Assembly (NCBI GenBank): GCA_029880855.1
Contig: JAOUNS010000010.1
Coordinates: 100,212 to 164,211, forward strand
From: Gammaproteobacteria bacterium
GTDB taxonomy: Bacteria > Pseudomonadota > Gammaproteobacteria > UBA6429 > Thiohalophilaceae
DNA length: 64,000 nt
Direction of reading: 5' to 3'
Shown piece by piece: positions 10,774-25,700 of this stretch. How positions within the stretch are numbered: position 1 is the first letter of the stretch; each line of letters begins with the position of its first letter. A program made the translations under genes and the position numbers. The notes under the pieces are model-generated. The model did no database searches. It saw only the letters and a list, made by a program, of their open reading frames with translations, and was not told the DNA's origin.

Positions 10774-10784
10774 CGGCGTCGTCC

Positions 10785-11729
10785 TCAATTTCGATTGGTT
10801 TGTAATAAAGTTGTGATAGCCATGGCGGTTTCCAGGGCGCGTTTGCCATCTTCACCGCTGACCACCGGCGTTGTGCCTGTCTGGATCACTTTCAGAAAGG
10901 ATGTGATCTCGGCCAGCAGTGCATCACCCTGTTCAAAAGCCTGTTCCTGACTTTCTATGTTGGCGATGCCGGGATACATTTCACCGCTGCCTTTGCGATG
11001 GATACCCAGTTTCTTGTTTTGGAAATCGATAGTGATATAGGCATCGTCCTGTACCAGACGCATCTTGCGTTCACTCTTCATGCCGGCGCGGCTGGCGGTG
11101 ACATTGGCCACACAGCCATTTTCGAACTGGATGCGCGCATTGGCCAGATCGATGTCTTTGGACAGAACGGCGACACCATTGGCATCAATATGTTTGACCG
11201 GAGAATTGGCGATATCCAGGATAATATCAATATCATGGATCATCAGATCCAGGATGACGTTCACGTCCGCACCGCGAGGATTAAATGGCGCCACGCGATG
11301 CGATTCGATAAACCGCGGCTGATTCAGCACACCCTCCAACGCCAGTATGGCCGGATTAAACCGCTCCAGATGGCCGATTTGGAAAATGACGCCGGTACGA
11401 TTTGCGATGTCCACCAGTTCCTGTGCCTCGGCAACCGTGGCGGTGATGGGTTTCTCCAACAGGACATGGACACCGTTTTCCAAAAATGTCTTTGCCACCT
11501 TGTAGTGCAGTTGAGTGGGCACCACGATACTGACCGCCTCAACCTGACCAATCAGGTTGTGGTAATCTGTTTCCGCACGGGTATGGCACTCTTTGGCGAT
11601 TTTCTCCGCATTTTCGGGATTCTGGTCACATACGGCCACCAGTTCGGAATCGGGCAGGGCGGCGTATTTCTGGGCATGAAATTTACCCAGATATCCCACG
11701 CCGACGACGGCTGTTCGGATTTTACTCAT
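10785..11729 (-). CDS. gnnA: Gfo/Idh/MocA oxidoreductase, probable GnnA
   Basis: NAD-dependent sugar oxidoreductase, probably oxidising the 3-hydroxyl of UDP-GlcNAc to the ketone used by the adjacent aminotransferase. The Rossmann motif GVGYLGKFHAQKY starts at residue 10. The family EKP motif (LLEKPITATVAEA) and the catalytic-region MIHDIDIILDI are present. 314 residues fits the family. It is the first gene of a minus-strand operon gnnA-gnnB-lpxB, whose promoter should lie in 11730-11857 opposite rnhB. The pairing with lpx genes favours lipid A modification over capsule or O-antigen roles, but substrate identity is inference. Confidence 0.78.
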   Translation of the reverse strand: MSKIRTAVVGVGYLGKFHAQKYAALPDSELVAVCDQNPENAEKIAKECHTRAETDYHNLIGQVEAVSIVVPTQLHYKVAKTFLENGVHVLLEKPITATVAEAQELVDIANRTGVIFQIGHLERFNPAILALEGVLNQPRFIESHRVAPFNPRGADVNVILDLMIHDIDIILDIANSPVKHIDANGVAVLSKDIDLANARIQFENGCVANVTASRAGMKSERKMRLVQDDAYITIDFQNKKLGIHRKGSGEMYPGIANIESQEQAFEQGDALLAEITSFLKVIQTGTTPVVSGEDGKRALETAMAITTLLQTNRN

Positions 11730-11887
11730 TAATTGTTCTCAGGTATTGTGGCTTTGAGTGCGGGCGCCGGCGCAAACACATCACGTTGTTATACAAATAG
11801 CGGGTTACAAAACGTCGGCTCTATCTTCTCATCGTTTCAGACTGAGTTCAATCGTCCGTGATTGGAATTCATTATCGGCAGGTATTA

Positions 11888-12496
11888 ATGAAAACAAAAG
11901 CAAAAGGCCAAACAGAAATTGATTTTACCGCGCCGGCGGGACTGGTTGCCGGGGTGGATGAAGCGGGTCGAGGCCCGCTGGCCGGACCGGTCGTGGCCGC
12001 CGCCGTCATCCTTGACCCGGTACGCCCCATCCAGGGGCTGGCCGATTCGAAAAAACTGACCGAAAGCCGACGGGAAGTCCTTTTTACCGAAATACAAAAT
12101 TCGGCTCTGTGCTGGGCAATCGGCCGGGCCGAGGTGGCGGAGATTGACAACATCAATATTCTGCAGGCCAGCTTGCTGGCCATGCAGCGGGCGGTAGCGG
12201 GTTTGCATCCACAACCTGATATGGCATTAATTGATGGTAATCACATTCCCCGCTTGAACTGTCCGGCCCAGGCTATTATCAAAGGGGACAGTAAGGTGGC
12301 GGCGATCAGTGCGGCATCTATTCTTGCCAAGGTTGCGCGGGATAGGGAGATGCTGGAACTGGATGCACAATACCCCGGTTATGGCCTGGCCAAACATAAA
12401 GGATATCCCACCCGGTCACATATACAGGCTTTAACGGAACTGGGTGTGACACCAATCCACCGCTGTTCCTATGGCCCGGTTAAAAAGCTGTTATAG
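11888..12496 (+). CDS. rnhB: Ribonuclease HII
   Basis: Cleaves RNA in RNA-DNA hybrids and single ribonucleotides in DNA. The catalytic acids are visible: [13 protein letters not shown] (Asp and Glu), the Asp in MALIDGNH, and the fourth acid in KVARDREM. The preferred start is ATG 11888 (MKTKAKG), 5 bases after AGG; this gives 202 residues. A GTG at 11858 would add ten residues of no recognisable character. It keeps its usual place before dnaE, although two foreign-looking genes intervene. It is divergent from gnnA. Confidence 0.95.
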   Translation: MKTKAKGQTEIDFTAPAGLVAGVDEAGRGPLAGPVVAAAVILDPVRPIQGLADSKKLTESRREVLFTEIQNSALCWAIGRAEVAEIDNINILQASLLAMQRAVAGLHPQPDMALIDGNHIPRLNCPAQAIIKGDSKVAAISAASILAKVARDREMLELDAQYPGYGLAKHKGYPTRSHIQALTELGVTPIHRCSYGPVKKLL

Positions 12497-12624
12497 CAGT
12501 GGATTAATTATTCCTCACAACAGGACGCTATTGTAAAGAGGGCGAAGACAGAGTAGGTTAGTGCAGTCTGTGTCATTGAATTGCAACTTTAGCAGTATAT
12601 GAAACTGATATTGGAGCACGATGT

Positions 12625-13194
12625 ATGGCAATACCGTTAATATTAAGACTGGATGTAACCGGACAACCGGTTAAGTGGATTCCCTGGCAGGAAGCCGCCT
12701 GTATTTATTCAAAAGGTATGGTGGCCTGGACAGCCGGTGAACACAGTTTTCCCCTGCATGGCGGCGTTTCCCGCCTCACCGGGCTGCAAAGTGTGGTCGA
12801 AATCAATTCCATTATCGCGGTTAAAGGCGAGTATAAACGTCATCATTGCCGCACTGTTCCACCCCTGACCAACCGGGAATTGTTTCGGCGGGATCATCAG
12901 TTGTGTCTGTATTGCGGACGTGAATTCCGTGAAGTCGAGCTGACCCGCGATCATGTTATTCCTATCTCCCGTGGCGGCCGTGATCTCTGGTCAAATGTGG
13001 TGACTGCCTGCAAACGTTGTAATGCACACAAGGGTGGTGCGACACCGGAAGAGGCTCACATGCCGTTGTTGGCTGTCCCTTATGTCCCGAATATTGCTGA
13101 GTATCTGGTGTTGCGTAACCGACGTATTCTCGCTGACCAGATGAGCTTCCTTAAATCCCAATTCAAAGCCATGGAATATCATTTGCTTTCATAA
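12625..13194 (+). CDS. HNH endonuclease family protein
   Basis: A 189-residue protein with a C-terminal HNH nuclease domain at about residues 90-145: two zinc-type CxxC pairs (CLYCGRE and CKRCN) surround the ββα-metal core LTRDHVIPISRGG followed by WSNVV. The first 80 residues (LDVTGQPVKWIPWQEAACIY) are typical of the common standalone HNH proteins of proteobacteria, in which the substrate is not known. It stands alone between rnhB and a histidine kinase with about 130-base gaps on both sides. No partner that would make it a restriction or intron system is visible. Confidence 0.85.
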   Translation: MAIPLILRLDVTGQPVKWIPWQEAACIYSKGMVAWTAGEHSFPLHGGVSRLTGLQSVVEINSIIAVKGEYKRHHCRTVPPLTNRELFRRDHQLCLYCGREFREVELTRDHVIPISRGGRDLWSNVVTACKRCNAHKGGATPEEAHMPLLAVPYVPNIAEYLVLRNRRILADQMSFLKSQFKAMEYHLLS

Positions 13195-13330
13195 GGCCTC
13201 TCGCCTGCATTCATCAAAATTTAACAGATTGTTAATAATTGTTAACAATCACCATTTTGTTAGTCAATTCAATATACTTGATTAATCTGCTGGTTTATTC
13301 AGTACCGTTTCGCACAGGAAACTATCTGCC

Positions 13331-15736
13331 ATGGGGCACATCAGTCATCAGGAAATTGAACAGCGTATTGCCAAACTGCGCGAATCTTATCTTGCCGAGC
13401 TACCCGGCAAACTGGCTGCCCTGAATCAACACTGGACGAAGTTAAAGACATCGCCGAATGATGCGCATATCAGTACCTTGCATCATGCGGTACACAGCCT
13501 GGCGGGTTCAGGTGCGACATTTGGCATAGAACAGGTCAGTATTCTGGCGCGCAGTATCGAGCAAAATCTGAAATTCATTCTTGATGAGAAACGTCTGCCG
13601 ACAGATGCAGAAGTCACTTCGATGGAAGAACTGTTCAGCCAGTTACTTAATGTAACAGGGCGGGAACAGGCACCTGTTACGGAGGATTTTGGGGGTATTA
13701 CCCCGGTGCTGGAACAGCAACTGATTTATATTGTTGATGACAATGATCACGAAGTGGAGATGTTGTCTGCCGCACTGCACAGTGTGCAGTTCCAGGTACG
13801 GAGCTTCACTGATCCGGAATCATTCAAACAGGCATTTCTGCAACAACAACCTGCTGCCGTGATTATGGATATTGTCTTTCCCGGTAATGCCAGAGGCGGC
13901 ATCGAGCTGATTGATGAATTGCGCCGACAGAGCGACAACATGCCGCCGGTTATTTTTATTTCAGTGCGGGGCGATATCACGGCAAGACTTTTGGCGGTGA
14001 AGGCAGGCGCCACCCGTTATTACACCAAACCGATTGATTCACGCAGGCTGATCGCTTCACTAAACAGTTTGACCAGTCGTCTCCCGCAACATCCCTATCG
14101 TATCCTCATTGTGGATGATGACCGGTTGTTATCGGAATATTACGCCACCCTGTTGCAGGGCGCCGGCATGGAAACCTGCATTGTCAACGAACCGTTGCAG
14201 TTGTTGGCGTCACTCGAAGAGTTTAAGCCCGATCTGATCCTGATGGATGTCTATATGCCCGAGTGTTCGGGGCTGGAACTCGCCGCAGTGATTCGTCAGG
14301 ATGATAACTACCTTTCATTGCCCATTGTGTTTCTTTCCACTGAATCAAATATCGACAAACAACTGCATGCCATGGACCTGGGTGGTGATGATTTCCTGAC
14401 CAAACCGATCATACCCGGGCATTTAATCAGTGCGATTGTAGTCCGTGTTAAACGAGCCAGGCGTTTGGCTCGACTGCGCGAGGATCTGGAAATTGCCCTG
14501 TTGCAGAACAGACGCCAGCGTGCAGAACTGGAAAAAAAAGAGGAACGGCTTCGATATAGCCAACAGTTCGGCAATATTGGTACCTGGGATCTGGATATTG
14601 AATCCAACCGGATGATCTGGTCAGAGCGCATCGCCCCGTTGCTGGGCTATGGCAATGTAGAGGAATGGCAAAATCGCAAGCCCTGTGAATTATTTTTTGA
14701 TGCAATCCTACCGGAAGATCGGGAACGGGTGACACATGCGATTGAAAATTGTATAGCCGGTCGGCACAACTTTGATATCGAACACAGAGTGATCTGGTCA
14801 GACGGGTCAATTCACTGGTTGTTACAACGTGGTGATGTGATCCGTGATGAGCAGAACGCACCGATTCGTATGTTGGGTGTAGTGCTGGACATTACGCGAC
14901 GCAAGCAACTGGAACGTGACCTGGCCACACAGAAAGATATGGCGGAACAGGCCAGTCGGGCCAAGTCGGAATTCCTGTCGCGCATGAGTCACGAGTTACG
15001 CACACCGCTGAATGCCATTATCGGTTTTGCCCAGTTGCTGGAGTCGGATGCGGAACTCCCCTTGCATGAAACACAACAGGACAGTATGGGTGAAATCCTG
15101 CGCGCCAGTAACCATCTGCTGGAATTAATTGATGAGGTGCTGGACTTGTCACGTATCGAAGCGGGCAAGATGAAGCTGACGCTTGAAGAACTGGAACTGG
15201 TGGATGTATTGCTGGAATGTTACAGCCTGATGTCGCCCATCGCCGATTCCAGGCATATCCAACTGGACTTCAATATGCAGGAATGTACGGGGGTGAAAGT
15301 ACGGGCGGACCAGACCCGCTTGCGACAAATCATGTTGAATCTCCTCTCCAATGCGATTAAATACAACGAGGAATTCGGCAAAGTCACCATCCAGGTTGAC
15401 GCCTTCAGTCTGTCTCGTATACGGATCAATGTGATCGACACCGGACCCGGTATCTCGGAACAGGAGCAAAACCAATTGTTTGAGGCCTTTAACCGGCTTG
15501 GCGCTGAGACCGGTGATGTGAAAGGGACCGGGATTGGCCTGATGATCACCAAACGGCTGGTTGAAATGATGGGCGGAGAGCTTGGTGTCAGCAGCCAACA
15601 GCAACAGGGATCACGGTTTTGGCTGGAACTGATCCGTACCGATACCGGTGCTGAAAACAGGTCAGTGCAAACCGGCCGAACTGTCGGTCAGAACCCGGCA
15701 GAGCAAACAGAAAAGCGGGCAACCGGAAAAAAATAG
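13331..15736 (+). CDS. Hybrid sensor histidine kinase with N-terminal Hpt and two receiver domains
   Basis: An 801-residue signalling protein with an inverted phosphorelay layout. Order: Hpt (about 1-105, His55 in HAVHSLAGSG), REC1 (about 130-248, Asp180, Lys233), REC2 (about 256-372, Asp306, Lys358), a coiled coil (375-408), PAS (about 410-525), HisKA (His554 in RMSHELRTPLN), and HATPase_c with N, G1 and G2 boxes (NLLSNAIKYN, DTGPGIS, GTGIGL). No membrane segment is seen, so it should be cytosolic and sense through PAS. No separate response regulator is adjacent. The C-terminal about 30 residues are basic and low-complexity. The signal is unknown. Confidence 0.9.
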   Translation: MGHISHQEIEQRIAKLRESYLAELPGKLAALNQHWTKLKTSPNDAHISTLHHAVHSLAGSGATFGIEQVSILARSIEQNLKFILDEKRLPTDAEVTSMEELFSQLLNVTGREQAPVTEDFGGITPVLEQQLIYIVDDNDHEVEMLSAALHSVQFQVRSFTDPESFKQAFLQQQPAAVIMDIVFPGNARGGIELIDELRRQSDNMPPVIFISVRGDITARLLAVKAGATRYYTKPIDSRRLIASLNSLTSRLPQHPYRILIVDDDRLLSEYYATLLQGAGMETCIVNEPLQLLASLEEFKPDLILMDVYMPECSGLELAAVIRQDDNYLSLPIVFLSTESNIDKQLHAMDLGGDDFLTKPIIPGHLISAIVVRVKRARRLARLREDLEIALLQNRRQRAELEKKEERLRYSQQFGNIGTWDLDIESNRMIWSERIAPLLGYGNVEEWQNRKPCELFFDAILPEDRERVTHAIENCIAGRHNFDIEHRVIWSDGSIHWLLQRGDVIRDEQNAPIRMLGVVLDITRRKQLERDLATQKDMAEQASRAKSEFLSRMSHELRTPLNAIIGFAQLLESDAELPLHETQQDSMGEILRASNHLLELIDEVLDLSRIEAGKMKLTLEELELVDVLLECYSLMSPIADSRHIQLDFNMQECTGVKVRADQTRLRQIMLNLLSNAIKYNEEFGKVTIQVDAFSLSRIRINVIDTGPGISEQEQNQLFEAFNRLGAETGDVKGTGIGLMITKRLVEMMGGELGVSSQQQQGSRFWLELIRTDTGAENRSVQTGRTVGQNPAEQTEKRATGKK

Positions 15737-15835
15737 CCGGATCGGCGCTAAGTCCTTGATCCCGACTTGCATCAAACGCAAAGTGAAAATGTCAACTCTT
15801 GCATGGCTGCGCAAATCAGCTGACACTTGTCAGTT

Positions 15836-18800
15836 ATGTCAGCACGCTTTGTCCACCTTCATTTACATACTGAATACTCTTTAGCCAATGGTCTGATCCG
15901 TATCAAACCGCTGGCCAAAGCGGTGGCGGAAAACCGTATGCCTGCGGTGGCGGTGACCGACCAAAGCAATCTGTTTGCCATGGTGAAATTTTATCGCGCC
16001 GCCATGGCCGCCGGGATCAAACCCATTATCGGTGCGGATTTGTGGGTACATAATGAGGCTGATCCCAACCAGCCAAGCCGCCTGGTCCTGCTCTGCAAGG
16101 ATAACGACGGCTACCGGAACCTGACGCACCTCGTCTCCCTTAGTTTCCGGGAAGGCCAGCACCGTGGTATTCCCATGCTGGACAAGCAGTGGTTGAATGG
16201 TTTCAGCCATGGCCTGATTGCCCTCTCCGGCGGTCATGTCGGCGATATCGGTATGGCCCTGCACGCCGGTCGGGTCGATGAAGCGGAGCGCCTGTTGGCC
16301 CAATGGCAGGGCTGGTTTCCCAACAGCTTTTATCTCGAACTGCAACGCACCGGCCGGGAAGGGGAGGATGAGTACATCCAGGCGGCGGTGGATCTGGCGA
16401 TTCGCCGGGACGTGCCGGTGGTGGCCACCAATGATGTGCATTTCCTCAAAGAAGATGATTTCGAGGCCCATGAGGTCCGGGTGTGTATTCATGATGGCCG
16501 GACCCTGGACGATCCCCGCCGGCCGAAACGCTACAGTCCGCAACAATACCTGCGCAGCGCCGAGGAGATGTGCGAACTGTTTGCCGATATCCCGGCCGCT
16601 ATCGCCAATACGGTGGAGATCGCCAAACGCTGCAACCTCTCCCTGACCCTGGGCAAAAACTATCTGCCGGATTACCCGGTGCCACCCGGCATGGGCATTG
16701 AGGACTTTTTGGCGCGGGAATCACGTCACGGTCTGGCGGCGCGTCTGCAAAAATTGCTTAATCCGGCTCAACCGGATTACACCGCACGCAAGAAGGAATA
16801 TGAGGACCGGCTGGAACTCGAACTGGATGTGATCAACAAGATGGGGTTTCCCGGCTACTTCCTCATCGTGGCCGACTTTATCAAATGGGCCAAGGCCAAC
16901 GGGGTGCCGGTGGGACCGGGGCGTGGTTCGGGTGCCGGTTCTCTGGTGGCCTATGCCCTGACCATTACCGATCTGGACCCCATTGAATACGACCTGCTGT
17001 TCGAACGTTTCCTCAACCCGGAACGTGTCTCCATGCCGGACTTTGACGTGGACTTCTGTATGGAAGGCCGCGACCGGGTCATCGATTACGTGGCGCAGTA
17101 TTACGGCCGCGACAAGGTCTCCCAGATCATCACCTACGGCTCCATGGCGGCCAAGGCGGTGGTACGCGATGTGGGGCGTGTGCTGGGCCATCCCTATGGT
17201 TTTGTGGATCGCATTGCCAAGCTGATCCCCTTCGAGGTGGGGATCACCCTGGATAAGGCCATGGAGCAGGAGGAGGCCTTTAAAGAACTATACGAGACTG
17301 ATGAGGAGGTCAGGGTCCTGCTCGATATGGCGCGCTCTCTGGAAGGTCTGTCACGTAATGCCGGCAAGCATGCCGGAGGCGTGGTGATTGCCCCGTCCAA
17401 ACTGACCGACTTTACACCGCTTTACTGTGAGCAGGGCGGCGGCAGCCTGGTGACCCAGTTCGACAAGGATGACGTGGAAGCCATCGGTCTGGTGAAGTTC
17501 GACTTCCTGGGGCTGCGCACCCTGACCATTATCGATTGGGCGGTGCAGGCCATTAATATCAGGCAGGCACAGCAGGGCGAAGCTCCGATCGACATTACCG
17601 CCATCCCGCTGGATGACGCGGAAACCTTCCGATTACTCAAGGACTGTGCCACCACAGCGGTATTCCAGCTGGAATCCCGTGGTATGAAAGACCTGATCAA
17701 ACGCCTGCAACCGGATACCTTTGAAGACATTGTGGCTCTGGTGGCCCTGTTCCGTCCCGGTCCGTTGCAGTCGGGCATGGTGGATAACTTCATCAACCGC
17801 AAACACGGCCGGGAGACTGTCTCCTATCCGGATGCCCAATACCAGCACGACAGCCTCAAACCGATCCTGGAGCCAACCTACGGCATTATTCTCTACCAGG
17901 AACAGGTCATGCAGATCGCCCAGGTACTGGCCGGTTATTCTCTCGGCGGCGCGGACCTGTTGCGTCGCGCCATGGGCAAGAAAAAGCCCGAAGAGATGGC
18001 CAAACAGCGCGCCGTCTTTGCCGAGGGTGCGAAGAACAACAACATCGACCCCGATCTGGCAATGAAGATCTTCGATCTGGTGGAAAAGTTTGCCGGTTAC
18101 GGTTTTAACAAATCCCACTCGGCCGCCTATGCGCTGGTCTCCTATCAGACGGCCTGGCTCAAGGCCCATTATCCGGCCCAGTTCATGGCGGCGGTGCTGT
18201 CGGCGGATATGGATAACACTGACAAGGTGGTGACACTCATCGACGAATGTCGGGACATGAAACTGAGTGTCGAACCACCCAACGTGAATGTCTGTCGCTA
18301 CCAGTTCACCGCCAAAGACGACCAAACCATTGTCTATGGTCTGGGCGCCATCAAGGGGGTGGGTGAGTCAGCCATCGACAGCGTGATCTCGGAACGGGAG
18401 CAACACGGTCCCTTTGTCGACCTGTTCGACTTCTGTCGGCGTGTTGAACTGAAAAAGGTGAACAAGCGCACCTTTGAATCCCTGATCATGGCGGGGGCGC
18501 TGGATGTCTTTGGTGAGACCCGGGCGACCATTCAGGCCAGCCTGCCGGCCGCCCTGAAGATTGCCGAGCAATACAGTCGAAATACAGAAGTGGGCATGCA
18601 GGATCTGTTCGGCATTGCCTCGGCGCAGGAGACTGCGCAGGGACCGGGCACCTACTATCGTTTACCGGAGTGGAATGATGAGCAGCGCCTGCATAATGAA
18701 AAGCAGACCCTGGGCCTCTATCTGACCGGCCATCCCATCAATCAATATCTGCCGGAACTGGCCAAATTCACCAGCGCCCGTATCGTTGATCTGAAACCGA

Positions 18801-19315
18801 CCAAGGCCCAGACCGTGGTGGTGGCCGGTCTCATCGTTGCCATGCGCACCATGAATACCCGGCGCGGTGACAAGATGGCCTTTATCACCATCGATGATCG
18901 CAGCGGCCGCATCGAACTGGCGATCTTTTCCGAACCTTATCAGCGCTTCCGTGACCTGCTGGCCAAGGATAAGCTCATTGTGGTGGAAGGTGAGGTCAGC
19001 GTTGATGAGTACAGCGGTGGCTATAAGATGAGTGCCCGGCACATCTACGATATTAATCAGGCGCGGGAACACTTTGCCAAGCGCCTGCAGGTGAGTGTGG
19101 ATGAGCAAAAGGCCGCGAACGGCTTTGTGGCCGATCTGCAAAAGACCCTGTCACCCTATCGTGAAGGCTTTTGCCAGGTGGCGATTAGTTATCACCGTCC
19201 GGATGCCTCTGCACTGATTCAGTTTGGTGAAGAGTGGCGGGTCCATCCCACCGATGAATTGATTCATCGCCTGCGTGATCTGGCCGGCCCGGAGCAGGTT
19301 GAAGTCATCTACTGA
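15836..19315 (+). CDS. dnaE: DNA polymerase III alpha subunit
   Basis: Replicative polymerase catalytic subunit. The PHP domain starts at once ([11 protein letters not shown]). The C-family polymerase active site is in [15 protein letters not shown] with its catalytic aspartates, and [14 protein letters not shown] is the palm motif. Helix-hairpin-helix, OB-fold ([14 protein letters not shown]) and C-terminal tau-binding regions follow. The ATG at 15836 ([11 protein letters not shown]) is preferred over TTG 15827; this gives 1159 residues, normal for DnaE1. It precedes accA as in most gammaproteobacteria. Confidence 0.97.
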   Translation: MSARFVHLHLHTEYSLANGLIRIKPLAKAVAENRMPAVAVTDQSNLFAMVKFYRAAMAAGIKPIIGADLWVHNEADPNQPSRLVLLCKDNDGYRNLTHLVSLSFREGQHRGIPMLDKQWLNGFSHGLIALSGGHVGDIGMALHAGRVDEAERLLAQWQGWFPNSFYLELQRTGREGEDEYIQAAVDLAIRRDVPVVATNDVHFLKEDDFEAHEVRVCIHDGRTLDDPRRPKRYSPQQYLRSAEEMCELFADIPAAIANTVEIAKRCNLSLTLGKNYLPDYPVPPGMGIEDFLARESRHGLAARLQKLLNPAQPDYTARKKEYEDRLELELDVINKMGFPGYFLIVADFIKWAKANGVPVGPGRGSGAGSLVAYALTITDLDPIEYDLLFERFLNPERVSMPDFDVDFCMEGRDRVIDYVAQYYGRDKVSQIITYGSMAAKAVVRDVGRVLGHPYGFVDRIAKLIPFEVGITLDKAMEQEEAFKELYETDEEVRVLLDMARSLEGLSRNAGKHAGGVVIAPSKLTDFTPLYCEQGGGSLVTQFDKDDVEAIGLVKFDFLGLRTLTIIDWAVQAINIRQAQQGEAPIDITAIPLDDAETFRLLKDCATTAVFQLESRGMKDLIKRLQPDTFEDIVALVALFRPGPLQSGMVDNFINRKHGRETVSYPDAQYQHDSLKPILEPTYGIILYQEQVMQIAQVLAGYSLGGADLLRRAMGKKKPEEMAKQRAVFAEGAKNNNIDPDLAMKIFDLVEKFAGYGFNKSHSAAYALVSYQTAWLKAHYPAQFMAAVLSADMDNTDKVVTLIDECRDMKLSVEPPNVNVCRYQFTAKDDQTIVYGLGAIKGVGESAIDSVISEREQHGPFVDLFDFCRRVELKKVNKRTFESLIMAGALDVFGETRATIQASLPAALKIAEQYSRNTEVGMQDLFGIASAQETAQGPGTYYRLPEWNDEQRLHNEKQTLGLYLTGHPINQYLPELAKFTSARIVDLKPTKAQTVVVAGLIVAMRTMNTRRGDKMAFITIDDRSGRIELAIFSEPYQRFRDLLAKDKLIVVEGEVSVDEYSGGYKMSARHIYDINQAREHFAKRLQVSVDEQKAANGFVADLQKTLSPYREGFCQVAISYHRPDASALIQFGEEWRVHPTDELIHRLRDLAGPEQVEVIY

Positions 19316-19383
19316 TTTTACCGAAGGGCTAAAAGAATTTCCGAAATTGCCGACCAAGCTCACACGCCACATTTTCAGCAATG

Positions 19384-19392
19384 TGTTATAAT
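19384..19392 (+). promoter_or_regulatory. Candidate extended -10 promoter for accA
   Basis: TGTTATAAT at 19384-19392 is a TGn-TATAAT extended -10 box with a perfect hexamer, ending 38 bases before the accA ATG. No convincing -35 box lies 17 bases upstream, which extended -10 promoters tolerate. It lies in the only sizeable gap between dnaE and accA, so accA-tilS may be transcribed separately from dnaE. Confidence 0.45.
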
Positions 19393-19430
19393 CCTTTGAT
19401 ATTTTTGACGAACAAGCGGATCACCTGACA

Positions 19431-20390
19431 ATGAATTTGAATTTTCTCGACTTCGAACAACCCATTGCCGAACTGGAAGCCAAGATTGAAGAGCTGCGTT
19501 ATGTGGGCTCTGACACCGAGATCAATCTCAACGAAGAGATCTCGCGCCTGCAATCCAAGAGTCGTGAACTGACCGAGTCGATCTTCTCAGGCCTCAAGGC
19601 CGCCCAGATCGCCCAACTGGCCCGCCATCCGCAACGTCCCTATTTTCTTGATTATGTCCAACGCATCTTTACCGACTTTGAAGAACTGCACGGTGACCGC
19701 GCCTTTGCCGACGACAAGGCGATTATCGGCGGTCTGGCCCGTCTGGACGGTCAACCGGTGATGATCATCGGCCAGCAAAAAGGCCGTGACACCAAAGAGA
19801 AAGTCCAGCGCAATTTCGGTATGCCGCGCCCGGAAGGCTATCGCAAGGCCAAGCGCCTGATGGAAATGGCCGAGCGTTTCGAACTGCCGGTACTGACCTT
19901 TATCGATACTCCCGGTGCCTATCCCGGTGTGGATGCGGAAGAGCGCGGCCAAAGTGAAGCCATTGCGAAAAACCTGTTTGTCATGTCCAAACTGAAGACA
20001 CCGATTATCAGTACCGTGATCGGTGAAGGCGGTTCCGGTGGCGCCCTGGCCATCGGCGTTTGTGATCGCCTGTTAATCATGCAATACAGCACCTATTCGG
20101 TGATCTCGCCGGAAGGGTGTGCCTCGATCCTGTGGAAGAGCGCCGAAAAGGCCCAGGATGCGGCGGAAGCCATGGGGATGACGGCACCGCGCCTGAAGGA
20201 ACTGGGGCTGGTCGACTTCATCATCAGCGAACCGCTGGGCGGCGCCCATCGTGACGTGGACGCCACCGCACAGAACATCAAGGCGGCCCTGAAAGAAACT
20301 CTGGAACACCTGATCACTATCCCCGCCGACAAGCTGCTTGATCTGCGTTATGAACGTTTGATGCAGTATGGTAACTACACTGAGCAATAA
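19431..20390 (+). CDS. accA: Acetyl-CoA carboxylase carboxyltransferase subunit alpha
   Basis: Alpha subunit of the carboxyltransferase that moves the carboxyl group from biotin-carrier protein to acetyl-CoA, giving malonyl-CoA. The crotonase-type core includes [31 protein letters not shown] (oxyanion hole region) and [15 protein letters not shown]. 319 residues equals the E. coli length. It lies between dnaE and tilS, 9 bases before the latter, a conserved position. Confidence 0.97.
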   Translation: MNLNFLDFEQPIAELEAKIEELRYVGSDTEINLNEEISRLQSKSRELTESIFSGLKAAQIAQLARHPQRPYFLDYVQRIFTDFEELHGDRAFADDKAIIGGLARLDGQPVMIIGQQKGRDTKEKVQRNFGMPRPEGYRKAKRLMEMAERFELPVLTFIDTPGAYPGVDAEERGQSEAIAKNLFVMSKLKTPIISTVIGEGGSGGALAIGVCDRLLIMQYSTYSVISPEGCASILWKSAEKAQDAAEAMGMTAPRLKELGLVDFIISEPLGGAHRDVDATAQNIKAALKETLEHLITIPADKLLDLRYERLMQYGNYTEQ

Positions 20391-20399
20391 CACCGCTGA

Positions 20400-21725
20400 A
20401 TGAGTTTTACCTCGGCGCACCTGCAACAGGCTCTGGCCCGGTTTCCCGCTGTACACCGCTATCTGATCGCCTTTAGCGGTGGTTGTGATTCCCGCGTGTT
20501 GCTCCATGCGCTGGCTGCCCTGCGATCACACTTGAATGATGTCGTTGTGCAGGCTGTGCATGTGAATCACGGCTTGCAAGCCCGGGCCGGCGAGTGGGAA
20601 CAACACTGCCAAACGGTCTGTGACGAATTGAATATCCCCTTGCATATTCTGCGTGTCGATGCGACGGCACAACCGGGCGAAAGCCGGGAAGCGGCGGCTC
20701 GCCGGGCGCGCTATTATGCCTTCAAATCACTTATCAAGTCCGGTGACATGCTGTTACTGGCCCACCATGCCGATGATCAGGCGGAAACCCTGTTATTACA
20801 ACTCTTGCGTGGCGCGGGGGCCAAAGGGCTGGCGGCCATGCCGGGCATGACCGAATTTGGCGGGGGGTGGCTGGGACGTCCGTTGCTGCACGAGAGCAGG
20901 GCCAACCTGCAGCACTATGCCGAACAGTACGGCCTGGACTGGATCGAAGACCCCTCCAATGCCGATGAGGGGTTTGATCGCAATTACCTGCGCCACCGTG
21001 TCATGCCCTTGCTGACGGCGCGCTGGCCGTCGGCGGTGACCACCCTGGGCCGTTCGGCCGGGCATCTGGCCGAGAGTGCCGCCTTGCTGGCGCAACTGGC
21101 GGAGCAGGACTGGCAACAGTGCCGGGATGCGCACAACCGTTTGCAACTGACCGGCGTACAGCAACTGAACCCGGCACGGCAGCGTAATCTATTACGTTAT
21201 TGGCTGGTGTCTCGATGCAGCCTGACATGCCCGGACAGCCGCCATTTAAACCGGATTCTGCATGAAGTCCTGCCTGCCGGTGACAGCGCCACGCCGGTGG
21301 TCGGTTGGTCGGGCGGGGAGGTGCGTCGCTATCGCGGTCTGCTGTATGCCATGAGTCCGCAAGCAACCACCACTCAAACCCCGGTGACGGCCTGGGACGG
21401 TCTGCAACCATTGCCACTGAGTGGTGGAAAACTGGTGTCGCATCCGGCAAAGGGAGAGGGGCTGGACCCGGCGCGGTGTGCCGCCCCCCTGACGGTGCGT
21501 TTTCGTGCCGGCGGTGAGATTTGCAAGCCGGTGGGGCGCGGCCATCACCACAGTTTGAAAAAACTGTTTCAGGAATGGGGGGTGCCGCCCTGGCAACGAC
21601 AACAGGTGCCGCTCATCTATGCGGGTGATGAAATTGCCCAGGTTGTGGGCTATTGTATTTGCGAACCCTTTCAGACAGCCCCACAGAAGCAGGGGCTTGT
21701 GATTCAACTGGAAAACAATTCATGA
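20400..21725 (+). CDS. tilS: tRNA(Ile)-lysidine synthase
   Basis: Converts C34 of the AUA-decoding tRNA-Ile to lysidine, an essential step for isoleucine decoding. The PP-loop ATPase motif FSGGCDSRVLLHAL is at residues about 23-36. HHADDQAETLLLQLLRG follows as the second motif, then the TilS substrate-binding domains and the C-terminal TilS_C region (FRAGGE, LKKLFQEW, PLIYAGDEIAQVVGY). 441 residues is usual. It begins 9 bases after accA. Confidence 0.93.
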   Translation: MSFTSAHLQQALARFPAVHRYLIAFSGGCDSRVLLHALAALRSHLNDVVVQAVHVNHGLQARAGEWEQHCQTVCDELNIPLHILRVDATAQPGESREAAARRARYYAFKSLIKSGDMLLLAHHADDQAETLLLQLLRGAGAKGLAAMPGMTEFGGGWLGRPLLHESRANLQHYAEQYGLDWIEDPSNADEGFDRNYLRHRVMPLLTARWPSAVTTLGRSAGHLAESAALLAQLAEQDWQQCRDAHNRLQLTGVQQLNPARQRNLLRYWLVSRCSLTCPDSRHLNRILHEVLPAGDSATPVVGWSGGEVRRYRGLLYAMSPQATTTQTPVTAWDGLQPLPLSGGKLVSHPAKGEGLDPARCAAPLTVRFRAGGEICKPVGRGHHHSLKKLFQEWGVPPWQRQQVPLIYAGDEIAQVVGYCICEPFQTAPQKQGLVIQLENNS

Positions 21726-21863
21726 CCTGTCCGGCATTGAAACATGAAGTAAAAACAAGGAGAATATGCAGGACTGAAGCGCAGCACATCTTCCCCTGCA
21801 AGTTTGCCGGGCATCCGCGTCCAGTCGACGTGTTTCTGTTCCCATAAACAACCTGGCCCCTGA

Positions 21864-24343
<2,480 letters not shown>

Positions 24344-24398
24344 CGAAAATTTTTATTTAACGACGAAGCAAGCAAAGAAGAGAAGAGAGAAGAGATAG

Positions 24399-25691
<1,293 letters not shown>

Positions 25692-25700
25692 AAGTGGTCT

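Noticed and set aside
10998..11732. 244-codon open frame opposite gnnA
   Set aside because: Antisense shadow of a clear oxidoreductase gene; its composition follows from the codon bias of gnnA.
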